From positions 930,001-994,000 of the forward strand of contig JALIRH010000095.1 of NCBI GenBank assembly GCA_023055505.1: DNA of 64,000 nucleotides, given 5' to 3'. The DNA comes from Callipepla californica brunnescens (lineage: Eukaryota > Chordata > Aves > Galliformes > Odontophoridae). Position 1 is the first letter of the stretch. Every line of letters starts with the position of its first letter. Of the stretch, positions 11,154-19,239 are shown piece by piece. The notes beneath the pieces are model-generated. The model worked only from the letters and a program-made list of their open reading frames with translations. It was not told where the DNA came from and searched no databases. Position numbers and translations under genes: made by a program.

Positions 11154-11411
11154 CCGCAGGATGATTCCTCGGTGCTGTTTGAGGACACGTTGTACGCTGA
11201 CGGATATTCATCGCCACTCAACGTCGCACAGCGCTACGTTGTGGCCTGCAGGGACACCAAGAAGAAGCGACCCCGTGTGGCCGTTTTGGGGCCGTTCCAG
11301 GATTTGGGTTTTTTGGGGTCATTAGGGCCGATTTACGGTCACTTTGGGGTCACTCTGGAGCACTTTGGGGTGCAGTGCTGCATCGTGGCCTGCAGAGACA
11401 CCAAGAAGTGA
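11154..11411 (+). pseudogene. SGF29: SGF29 terminal exon, stop lost and tail duplicated (gene fragment)
   Basis: SGF29 is the SAGA/ATAC subunit whose C-terminal tandem Tudor domain binds H3K4me2/3 in the nucleus. The frame from 11,154 reads PQDDSSVLFEDT, then YADGY, then NVAQRYVVAC, which I recognise as the end of that domain and the extreme C-terminus of the vertebrate protein. It follows acceptor-like CAGs ending at 11,153 and 11,159, both in the same phase. The family normally ends just after a Lys-rich KKK. Here the next codon is CGA (11,268-11,270), one base from TGA, so the frame runs on. It then enters a second in-frame copy of the tail (VACRDTKK, starting at 11,385) and stops at 11,409-11,411. 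All upstream exons are missing, because subtelomeric repeat begins at 10,568. The identification is firm. Whether the exon is transcribed is unknown, and an intact SGF29 elsewhere in the genome is likely. Confidence 0.88.
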
Positions 11412-11579
11412 CCCCATAGGGGATTTGATATGGTCCTTATGGGGTCGTTATAGGGTTTTGGGGTCACTTTGGGGTCATTTTGGGGCCCTTTGGGGCGCAG
11501 CGCTTCCAAGAAGTGTTGGAAGTAATCTGGGATATTTGGGGTCATTTTGCGTCACATCGGGGTCACTTCGGGTCATTGC
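11412..11579 (+). repeat. TTTGGGGTCA minisatellite with a third trace of the SGF29 tail
   Basis: Short repeats of TTTGGGGTCATTT/ACTTTGGGGTCAC follow the stop codon. GCGCAGCGCTTCCAAGAAGTG at about 11,495-11,515 is a shortened third trace of the SGF29 end, because it keeps parts of the CAGCGCTAC and CCAAGAAG words of the exon. The same GGGGTCA units separate the first two tails, so the minisatellite seems to have expanded through the exon end. Confidence 0.65.
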
Positions 11580-11857
11580 ACGTTGGGGCGTGGCTCGAAT
11601 GCGAGGCTTAACGTTGGCCATGCCCACTCGCTTCCCACTGGCTTCCGGTTTCCCACTTCCAGGCGTGCTTCCGCCTCCTTACCCACAATGCCCCGCTCGC
11701 TGCCGGAAATCCGCGCTCCCAGAAGTTTCAGTCATTTCCGGTCATCGTGCCTCGTTCCAGTGGCACTGTTCCGCCTCGCTCCCCCACACCCCGCCCTTTC
11801 CGCTGCCGATCTGTGCTGTGATTGGCCGAGCTGTGCCGTGGGGCCGGAAGCGGCCGC
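11580..11857 (+). promoter_or_regulatory. CpG-rich TATA-less promoter-like block
   Basis: This is an abrupt island of complex, CpG-rich DNA between minisatellites. It contains a GGGGCGTGGC box (11,585-11,594), ETS-type cores (CCGGAAAT 11,703-11,710; ATTTCCGG 11,734-11,741; CCGGAAGC 11,844-11,851), a ZNF143-like site (11,680-11,696) and an inverted CCAAT box (ATTGG 11,821-11,825). No TATA box is visible. This mixture is typical of housekeeping promoters, which are often bidirectional. An ATG follows at 11,858. It could drive the unrecognised gene whose possible exons lie at 11,858 and 12,874. Activity is inference. Confidence 0.65.
11680..11696 (+). promoter_or_regulatory. ZNF143/STAF-like site
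   Basis: TACCCACAATGCCCCGC fits the long STAF/ZNF143 pattern (CCCRNMATSCMYYRC) as I recall it. ZNF143 sites of this kind mark many vertebrate housekeeping promoters. It lies about 180 bp upstream of the first candidate ATG, among ETS-type sites, which makes a chance match less likely. Binding is untested. Confidence 0.5.
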
Positions 11858-11890
11858 ATGGTGGAAGCGGAGCTGGAAGCAGAGCACGTG
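11858..11890 (+). CDS. Possible first coding exon of an unrecognised gene
   Basis: The first ATG after the promoter-like block opens a short acidic frame, MVEAELEAEHV, which ends at a candidate donor (GTCAGT at 11,891). This leaves phase 0. The next candidate exon (12,874-12,914) also begins in phase 0 and is acidic in the same way, so the pair is at least consistent. The donor is weak (C at +3) and the ATG context (GCGGCCGCATGG) is only moderate. I do not recognise the protein. Later exons are not visible, because minisatellite and an ERV follow. Confidence 0.35.
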
Positions 11891-12859
11891 GTCAGTGGCA
11901 GGGCGGGAGGGGCGGTTATGGGGCCGGGGTCAGGTTATGGGGTTTATGGGGCAGGGATTTGGGGCTGGGGTCGTGGGTGTGGGGTCCAGGCTTGGGGCAG
12001 AGCTGTGGGGCAGAGTTGTGGGTCCAGGTGCACTGATTGGGGCAGAGCTGTTGGATGCGGGGCTGAGCTGTGGGGTGGATCTGTGGGGCAGAGCTGTGGC
12101 GGTTGGGGGGCGGAGGTGTGGTGCAGGTATGAGCAGGTGTGGGGCTCAGATGCGGGGCTGAGCTGCGGGATGTGAGGCTGATCCATGGGGCAGAGCTGTG
12201 GAATGTGGGGCTGATCTGTGGGGCAGGTAGGTATGTGGGGCAGAGCTGTGGGATGTGGGGCAGGTATGTGCAGATTGGGGTTGAGCCGTGGGGCTGAGGT
12301 GTGGGATATGGGGCAGCACTATGGGGCTGAGTTGTGGGGTTGAGCCGTGGGGCAGAGGTGTGGGATGTGGGGCAGATCTGTGGGTCCAGGTGTGGGGTTT
12401 GGGGCAGATGTGTGGGGCAGAGCCACAGGGCTGAGCTCTGGGGCCAGGTGTGGGGTGAGGGGCTGAGCTGTGGTGCAGAGCTGAGGGATGTGGGGCTGAG
12501 CTGTGGGTCCAGGTGTGGGGTTTGGGGCAGATGTGTGGGGCAGAGCCACAGGGCTGAGCTCTGGGGCCAGGTGTGGGGTGAGGGGCTGAGCTGTGGTGCA
12601 GAGCTGAGGGATGTGGGGCTGAGCTGTGGGTCCAGGTGTGGGGTTTGGGGCAGATGTGTGGGGCAGAGCCACAGGGCTGAGCTCTGGGGCCAGGTGTGGG
12701 ATGAGGGGCTGAGCTGTGGGATGTGGGGCTGAGCTGTGTGGCCAGGGGATGAGGGGCAGAGATGTGGGGCAAATGTGTGGGATGTGGGGCAGCGCTGTGG
12801 GGCTGAGCTGTGGTGTGGATGTTTGGGGTGAAGGTGTGGGGCAGAGTTCTGCCCCACAG
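11891..12859 (+). repeat. G-rich minisatellite (GTGGGGCAGAGCTGTGGG family), probable intron
   Basis: The stretch is a dense array of GCAGAGCTGTGG / GGCTGAGCTGTGG units. On the minus strand it keeps long open frames rich in Ser, Ala, Pro, Cys, His and Leu. These are repeat artefacts: they have no family resemblance and occur in overlapping frames. The block lies between two candidate exons, so intronic placement is plausible. Confidence 0.85.
12381..12749 (+). repeat. Three 123-bp tandem copies inside the G-rich minisatellite
   Basis: TGGGTCCAGGTGTGGGG recurs at 12,381, 12,504 and 12,627, exactly 123 bp apart. The intervening GCAGAGCCACAGGGCTGAGC and the words around it are nearly identical in the three copies. 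The period is a multiple of three, so open frames pass through all copies without implying selection. The third copy breaks up after about 12,720. Confidence 0.9.
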
Positions 12860-12873
12860 AGGTGCTCCCGCAG

Positions 12874-12914
12874 GAGGTGGAGGAGATGCAGTGGCGGCAT
12901 TCTGAGGGGAATAG
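12874..12914 (+). CDS. Possible second coding exon (41 nt) of an unrecognised gene
   Basis: Complex sequence reappears briefly between minisatellites. It is bounded by an acceptor-like TCCCGCAG (an alternative CCCCACAG ends at 12,859) and a donor, AG|GTCAGTG, after 12,914. In phase 0 it reads EVEEMQWRHSEGN and leaves two bases of a split codon. The frame follows the candidate first exon without a stop. The lack of repeat structure and the two splice-like ends suggest a real exon. The protein is not recognised and the weak donors keep confidence low. Confidence 0.4.
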
Positions 12915-13556
12915 GTCAGTGCCCCATTGCTGCCCCACAGCTGCCCCATAGCCACCCCATTGAGATCCACTGAGATCAGTGGAGACCCCATTGAGATCCG
13001 TAGGGACCCCATGGAGATCCATGGTGACCCATGGCTGCCCCGTAGCTGCCCCACATCCGCCCCATAGCTGGGCATGGCTTCGCTCTGGGCACACCGCCTT
13101 CTGCGGGACCCACAGCGACCCACACTGACCCACAGTGACCCACACTGACCCATAGAGACCCACAGCGACCCATAGAGACTCACAGCGACCCAACCGACCC
13201 ACAGCAACCTATAGGGGGAACCACAGCAACCCACAGAGACCGATAGCTCACACAGCGACCCACAGTGACCCACAGCGGGACCCACAGCGACCCATAGAGA
13301 CCCACAGCGACCCATAGAAACACATAGAGACTCATAGTTACCCACAGCGATTTATAGAGACCCACAGCGACTCACTGAGACCCACAGTGACCTATAGCTG
13401 GACCCACAGACACCCACAGCAACCCAAAGTGACCCACAGCTTGACCCATAGCGACCCATGCCAGGAACCACAGCGATCCATTGGGACCCATAGCGATCCA
13501 CAGCGACCCATGGAAAACCACAGGGAGCAAGAGGGAGCCACAGAGACACAGCGACA

Positions 13557-13581
13557 TCACGTGAGAGCGCCGCCTGGTGTC
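13557..13581 (+). promoter_or_regulatory. Composite E-box + CTCF-like site, copy 1 (CTCF part degraded)
   Basis: A palindromic TCACGTGA E-box (13,557-13,564) is followed after 2 bp by GCGCCGCCTGGTGTC (13,567-13,581). Relative to the best copy the CTCF-like core has two changes, so binding is doubtful, while the E-box is perfect. Confidence 0.4.
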
Positions 13582-14343
13582 GTGGAGGGGGAACTGCAGC
13601 TCCTTAGGAATCTCCTGGGGCACATAGAGACCAACAGCGCCTCATAGCAGGACCCACACTGACCCACAGCGAACCATATTGGGACCCACAGCGTAACCCA
13701 CAGCGACCCGTAACAGACCACATTGACCCATTGCGACGCACTGCAACCCATAGCGACTCATAGAGGCACAGCGACACACAGCCATCCACAGCAACCCATA
13801 GCGACCCAGCCGACCCACAGCAACCTATAGGGGGGCCCACAGCGACTCACAGCAACCCACAGAGACCGATTACAACCAATAGTGACCGATAGCGACCCAC
13901 CGCGACACACAGCGACCCACACCGACCCATAGCAACCCACAGTGACCCACAGAGACCCACTGAGACCCATAGAGACCCAAAGCGACCCACAGCGACCCAT
14001 AGCAGGACCTAGAGTGACCCATAGCGTCCCGAAGAGACCCGTAGCGACTCACTGCGACCCACAATGACCCATAGCTGGACCCACAGACACCCACAGCATG
14101 ACCCACAGCGACCCATTGCAACCCTTAGCAACATGTAGAGACTTATAGCGATCCACATCGACCCATAGCGACCCATGGATACACATAGCAAGACCCACAG
14201 TGACCCATAGCGTCCCATAGAGACCCGCAGCAAAACGTAGCAGCCCACAGAGATCGATAGCGACGCATAGTGACCCACAGCGACCCATAGCGCCCAATAG
14301 GAAACCACTGATAGCAATAAGGAGCCCTAGAGACCCAGCGACA

Positions 14344-14368
14344 TTACGTGAGAGCGCCCCCTGGTGGC
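14344..14368 (+). promoter_or_regulatory. Composite E-box + CTCF-like site, copy 2 (CTCF core perfect)
   Basis: TTACGTGA (14,344-14,351) plus 2 bp plus GCGCCCCCTGGTGGC (14,354-14,368). The reverse complement of the second part, GCCACCAGGGGGCGC, is the core of the vertebrate CTCF consensus as I know it. This is the strongest candidate site of the four. The E-box half is one base away from CACGTG. Confidence 0.65.
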
Positions 14369-14590
14369 GTGGAGGGGAACTGCAGCCCCTTAGGGATCCA
14401 TTGGGAACCTTAGAGACCCACAGAGACCCATAGCAGGACCCACAGCAAACCAAAGCGATCCATAGCAACCCATAGCGATCCACAGTGACCCACAGTAACC
14501 CACAGCGAAGCATATTGGGACCCATAGCGACACATAGCGCCCAATAGGAAAACACAGAGAGCAATAGGAAGCCGTAGAGACACAGCGACA

Positions 14591-14615
14591 TCATGTGAGA
14601 GCTCCCTCTGGTGGC
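14591..14615 (+). promoter_or_regulatory. Composite E-box + CTCF-like site, copy 3
   Basis: TCATGTGA (14,591-14,598) plus 2 bp plus GCTCCCTCTGGTGGC (14,601-14,615). The CTGGTGGC core is intact and the two changed positions are in the more tolerant part of the CTCF motif. It is a plausible CTCF site in the same orientation as copy 2. Confidence 0.5.
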
Positions 14616-14897
14616 GTGAAGGGGAACTGCAGCCCCTTAGGGATCTCCTGGGGCACGTAGAGACCCATAGCAGGACCCACACCGACCCACAGCGAACCCT
14701 ATTGGGACCCATAGCGTGACCCACAGCGACCCACAGCAACCCATAGAGACTCATAGCAAACCACAGCAACCCACAGTGACCCATAGCGAGACCCACAGCG
14801 ACCCACAGTGACCCACAGCTTGACCCAAAGCAACCCATGCCGGGACCCACAGCGACCCATAGAAAACCTCAGAGAGCAATAGGAAGGCACAGAGACA

Positions 14898-14927
14898 TCA
14901 CGTGAGAGCGCCCCCTCCCCTGGTGGC
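14898..14927 (+). promoter_or_regulatory. Composite E-box + CTCF-like site, copy 4 (short insertion)
   Basis: A perfect TCACGTGA (14,898-14,905) plus 2 bp leads into GCGCCCCCTCCCCTGGTGGC (14,908-14,927). A pyrimidine insertion of about 5 bp splits the motif, but CCCCTGGTGGC remains. Partial CTCF affinity is possible. Confidence 0.45.
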
Positions 14928-15060
14928 GTGGAGGGGAACTGCAGCCCCTTAGGGATCTCCTGGGGCATATAGAGACCCACAGCGACCCATAGCAGGACCC
15001 ACAGTGACCCACAGCAAACCATATTGGGACCCATAGCGGGACCCAGAGAGACCCACAGAC

Positions 15061-15430
15061 TGTTACAATGAAGGGTCGGGAACCCAGCTTGATGCTAGCT
15101 AATGTTCCATTTCTTAAGCAACAACTCAAAGCTTAGATAGACAGAGAAGCAGTGTGTGTTAGGATCTAACTGGGGGAAGCTGCAAGGATCTAATTGAGGG
15201 AATTTACACTCCTCAGTGTTAACAGGTCAAGAATATAAAACACTCCTAGTCATCTAAACAAACAGTTTCTTATTGCTATCCATTACTGTCTTCTGTTTCT
15301 TTTCACTCCTTAGACATGGTTGTCTCAAGCTTATCAGCTTATCTTTACACAGCCTACGTCCAAGGTTTATGGCCTGATTCCTGCTTAGCTAACAGTTCCG
15401 TCTGACTCCCACTTTTGCCATCACCCACTT
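15061..15430 (-). mobile_element. ERV 3' LTR and adjoining polypurine tract
   Basis: The region is non-repetitive, follows env and ends where minisatellite begins. A polypurine tract (minus-strand AAAGGGGGAG, 15,431-15,440) marks the expected U3 start. The far edge is TGTTACAATGAAGG on the plus strand (15,061), giving CA at the LTR end. The alternative edge, AATGAAGG at 15,067, would suit alpharetroviral-type ends. A TATA-like TTTTATATT is readable on the minus strand near 15,235. Exact ends are uncertain to a few bases, and there is no 5' LTR left for comparison. Confidence 0.7.
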
Positions 15431-15473
15431 CTCCCCCTTTCTGTTATGAATATTTTCTTTGTAGCATTGTCAA

Positions 15474-16556
15474 TCATCTTTTTGCGCACATTGTAAAATG
15501 CAAGGAAGTAACAGCAAAAGCGTTACAACGATCATCGCAATGTAGCACATCATTTTTAAGATACTGTGGAGCCATCCGGTGAGACCCCCATCCCGAGAAT
15601 AATTTGTCCAACCAGTCCCAATCCCTCTGTTCCTGCAGTTTCTTCACTCCATCCCGTATGGTCTTGATACTTGCTTGAATTGAAACGGAATGTTCTGACA
15701 GGTTCATGCAGCACATTCCTTCGAAATCCTCCCAGCCATGGCCTTGCGCCAGAAGTAGGAAATCAGTAGCAGCGCAATTTTGTGGCGCAGCATGTCTGAC
15801 ACTGTCCGCATCAAGTAAAAGACCTGTTAAAGCTAAACTAGTGGCATTTCCTTGTTTTGCTAAGCAAGAACCCAGTTTGTTCAGTGTTGCCAAAGCTTTA
15901 GCAACAGCAACCTGCGGTGTGAAAAAGGAAACGGCTCCTATGGTCTCCCTGTTCCAAAACTTCATGTTATCATCACAATCTGATCTGAAGGTGTGGGTCA
16001 TTCTCCTAAAACGGTGATGAGAATATTTCTTTCTCCATTGCAAGACAGTTGTCTCATTTCGGGTAAGGATGGTTAAACGCCCGAGACTACATGGCCCACC
16101 TCTAATGTAAGAAGGAATGGCAGGCCATGCCCGGTCAGCGCAACTACGGAAAACTCCATCTGGTAACTGTAAAGGAGCATTTACTGATTTTGAAAGGCTG
16201 GGTGAGGTGTAATTACACCACAGAGTTTGGTTATTGATGGCTGTGTCTACGGGACTGACATCCCATAGTTTGGTTTTATTTTTTCCAGTAGAATGGAATC
16301 TCAGGCAGAAGTCCATTTTTATAGATCCTAAGAAATCTATTTCTTGTGGCTCTAATTTGGCAGACGGAAGATATGGAACCCATCCATCCCAATTATCTAC
16401 CGAATTTGTGCCAGTAAAGATTGCTCGTGAGGGACCAGGGATTGGCCACTCGTCTATGGGAAAGCCCACCAAGCGGGTAGAGAAGGGATTTTGCGCAGTT
16501 GCAGTGGCTAAGCAAAGTGTTTCCTGATGAGTAATATTAGCAAGTGTAAGCCACAC
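15474..16556 (-). pseudogene. env: ERV env, SU part plus TM ectodomain, anchor out of frame
   Basis: This is the longest open viral frame (360 codons). It begins inside SU without a signal peptide: only about 80 nt separate it from the integrase end, and that gap contains a stop. A basic stretch (HHRFRRM) may mark the former SU/TM cleavage area. Then come a small-residue segment (GAVSFF, VAVAKALATL) and the immunosuppressive-type region with CAATDFLLLAQGHG followed by WEDFEGMCC. That arrangement is the alpharetrovirus-like TM signature, but the first Cys expected in the CX6CC motif is Trp here. After DKLFSGW the frame shifts. A strongly hydrophobic membrane-span-like segment lies in another frame at about 15,500-15,560. 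The frame as it stands would give no anchored protein. Confidence 0.85.
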
Positions 16557-16633
16557 ATTCGTTTTTGGGAGGGTAATAAAACCAGTAGAGAGTCCTGAAA
16601 TTTCAAGAAGTCAAGTCCATACAGTAGCTGGTC

Positions 16634-17480
16634 TCATCCTTCCTTGGTTGTGTTTTCATCTGTTGTCGACCAAGTCTGTTCCTCGCGGTATGGTTTCACG
16701 TTCTTCGCAGGAATCCACCTGGGGCCTTTTCCTGTGGAGACACAAGCATAACCTCTCCCCCATGTGACAAGAGGATATGGCCCCATTATCATACCTGTTT
16801 CTGGGTGGCGAATCAACACCGGAGCCTTGATTCTTCTTTCCAATGTGATATTCGAACTAAAATGTCGGACTATCGGGGGATTGGTATCTAGCAGAGAAGA
16901 ATTCAAAAAGTGAAAACATCAAGAGCTTTATGTAGTCGCTCCTCAGGAGGGGAAGCTCCCATTCCCCCTTTCTGTTGTGCTAATAGACGCTTTAAAGATT
17001 GGTGTGACCGCTCAATTGACCTGGAGGGGAATGAGGGATCGCGGTGATGTGCATAATGCCCCAAGAATCCAGGAAGGCTTTTGTCGCAGCAGAGGTATAT
17101 GCAGGACCATGATCTGTTTTTAATTGGGAAGGGATACCTAATGTAGCAAAAGCACGCAGCAAACGCTTGCGAACATCTCGTGCCTTTTCTCCTGTATGAC
17201 AAGAGGAAAATAAAGCTCCGGAAAAAGTATCAATCGAGGAATGTGTATATTTCAGCTTACCAAACCATGGGTAATGTGTGACATCCATTTGCCATAGCTG
17301 GAGGCTCTGCAGATCTCTGGGGTTAACCCCCCCTGCTATTGATGGGAAAGAATGCCTCTGGCAGTCGGGACATACCGCTGTAATGTTTGATGCTTGTTGG
17401 GAGGTAAGCCCAGACTGTCGTTTAAGACCTCCAGCATTCTGATGAAAGAAGGAGTGGCTAAGTTTAGCTTGCGCTATTCG
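16634..17480 (-). pseudogene. pol: ERV integrase (frameshifted)
   Basis: The three integrase domains are in order. The zinc-binding HHCC domain shows HSFFHQNAGG and CPDCQRH (about 17,455-17,360). The catalytic core has the first Asp in MDVTHYP (about 17,285) and the second in KTDHGPAY (about 17,110). The third acidic residue is in IERSHQSLK (about 17,010), but in a different frame: a frameshift lies near 17,010-17,060, after PHSPPGQ. The DNA-binding C-terminal domain (RRIKAPVLIRHPETG ... WIPAKNVKPYR) is in the frame ending at 16,634. Another frame break lies near 16,905. The catalytic triad is therefore split between frames and no active enzyme can be read. Confidence 0.88.
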
Positions 17481-17905
17481 GTCTGGTAAAACACGGACAT
17501 ATCAGCTTGAGATTCCCTTCTGCCGTGAAACCAGGTAAAGATGTGTGTGAGCGGATGTGCATTACAAAATAAGGATGAGTGTGGGAGTCTAAAAAAAAAA
17601 AAGTTCCTGGAACAAAATAAACAATGAAGAGTGAGAAATATTGCGTAATATGGATGCTTCTGCTCGCTGAACAATTCCTGCAACAGAAGCTGAGTCGGTA
17701 ATAGGATTGAAAGGTGTGGACCATTTCCAAAAAACTCGGACAACAGCAGCTGGTTCCACTATTTGTGGAGAACCAGGAACAATTTCAATATCCGAATCCC
17801 ATTGCTTCTGTTGATTATCCCACCATCAAATAACTGATTTGTGTGATCTTCCAGACCCATCCGTAATCTGGTAAGGGCCTGCAGCAGCTGATCACTTCTT
17901 TTTGG
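17464..17905 (-). pseudogene. pol: ERV RNase H domain (broken)
   Basis: TDGSGRSHKS near 17,860 and PITDSASVAGIV near 17,690 are the Asp-containing motifs of a retroviral RNase H. Between them at least one stop and several frame changes occur. A run of 11-12 A (plus strand about 17,591-17,602) lies near the end and shifts the frame again. The region joins the integrase zinc finger at about 17,470 with no spacer, as in a continuous pol. Confidence 0.75.
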
Positions 17906-19239
17906 TGTGGATGTGAAGTGAACATTGAGGTTCAATAGCTTGTGTGACGGTGCGTGGGAAGTAAGGCTGCCTGTATAGCTTGCCAATGCCATGCTAAAGG
18001 CATCTGCTTGCTGATCAAGCCATTGTAAATACACATTTGTCACAGGTAAACAACTAGAGGAAAAGTCTACCCCTGATAACATCAGCAAGCGCTGCCTAGC
18101 TTTGATTCTCAGGGAAGCAAACATCTCATGCTGTGTCAGGATTGTCTTTGTCAACTGGTTTGGCAAAAAAATCCATTCAATAATTCATAGTGGGTCTGGC
18201 CTTTGAAAATCCCACTGAAAAATTAGCGCATGAGGTTGTCGAGCAGGGTTGAGGATCATTAGAAAAAAAGGTAACTCCGGGGCACACCGATGAGCAGCAA
18301 CTTTTTGCAAGGCACTAGCCACTTCAGAGCCAAGACGGCAGGGAGAGTGTAAATCAGAATCCCCTTTCAGTAGTTCCAAAAGAGGATACAAGTCTGCATT
18401 AGAGATACCCAAGAGCGCTCAGACCCAGTTAATTGATCCCAACCATTTTTGTACATCGTGTCAATTTTTCACATCAGTTTGTCTTTGGAAGGGCTAGGGA
18501 ATGATAGTCTGGGCTCTGATGCACCAGCCTAAATATTTCCATGGTGATATTTTCTGCATTTTTTCAGGCGCAATACAGAAACCTGCCGAATTAACAGCAG
18601 TTGTAAGGAGGGCTACTGCTTCCTCCATGATCTCGTGATGTTGCGCGGTTACTAAGATGTCGTCCATCTAATGATACAATAAAACATTTGGCATTGTGTC
18701 TGGAATGGGGCTAAGCACTTTAGCTACATACCACTGACAAATGGTGGGGCTATTTTTCATTCCTTGTGGCAGCACAACCCACTGGTATCTCTGCAACGGG
18801 GCTTGCATGTTGATGCTTGGAACTGAAAAAGCAAATGGAGGGGCATCCTCAGGGTGTAATGGACTATTAAAAAAGCAGTCTTGAAGATCAGTGCCAGTCA
18901 AATGCCAGTCTCGGGGAATCATAGTGGGTGACAGGAGGCCTGGTTGAAGGGCTCCCATATTTTCCATAGCATCATTCATTTTTCTGAGGTCATGGAACAA
19001 GCGCCATTGACCAGTTTGTTTCTTAATGACAAATCCAGGTGAGTTCCAAGGATTAGTGGAGGTACAGTATGTCCTTTTGCTAATTGTTCCGCTACCAAGT
19101 CTTGGAGGGCGCCAAGTTTTTCTAGCGGAAGGGGCCATTGATCCACCCATCTCGGGGTATCTGTTTTCCATATTAGCTTAAGGGCGTCGCACCTCTCAAT
19201 GGCCCCTCCCGAAAATCTGACTTGATAGTGACTCCCCAC
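17906..19239 (-). pseudogene. pol: ERV reverse transcriptase with stop at the catalytic motif
   Basis: The RT palm and fingers are readable as WPLPLEKLGAL and EQLAKGH in one frame (18,976-19,239), then WNSPGFVIKKQTGQWRL and FHDLRKMN in another (18,668-19,171). A frameshift lies at about 19,050-19,090. TDLQDCFFNSP carries the first catalytic Asp and LPQGMKNSP is the typical palm motif. A TAG stop at 18,668-18,670 sits directly before MDDIL, at the position where the family has the Tyr of its YxDD box. The thumb and connection continue as LGSINWV and GISNADLYPLLELLKGD down to about 17,906, with more stops. It is clearly an inactive remnant. Confidence 0.9.

Larger units (their letters stand above)
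12915..15060 (+). repeat. GACCCACAGCGACCCATAG minisatellite block
   Basis: About 2.1 kb of irregular units of 9-10 and 19 bp (GACCCACAGC, GACCCATAGC and variants) reads through all six frames with few stops, which gives many spurious Trp/Val/Gly/Ser-rich frames on the minus strand. Four longer islands of about 75 bp are embedded near 13,550, 14,338, 14,585 and 14,890. They share GTGAGAGCGCC, GGGGAACTGCAGC and CCTTAGGGATCTCCTGGGG, and each contains a CTCF-like motif. The ERV LTR adjoins its right end. Confidence 0.9.

Noticed and set aside
11916..13345. Long minus-strand open frames (428, 399 and 193 codons)
   Set aside because: They run through G/C-rich minisatellite in overlapping frames and are compositionally extreme; the 123-bp period preserves the frame by chance.
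13180..15129. Trp/Val/Gly/Ser/Leu-rich minus-strand frames of 60-180 codons
   Set aside because: They are translations of the GACCCACAGCGACCCATAG minisatellite in several frames at once; no start context or domain is seen.
15474..19239. Intact or potentially active provirus
   Set aside because: gag and the 5' LTR are absent, pol has several frameshifts and a stop at the catalytic motif, and env lost its anchor.
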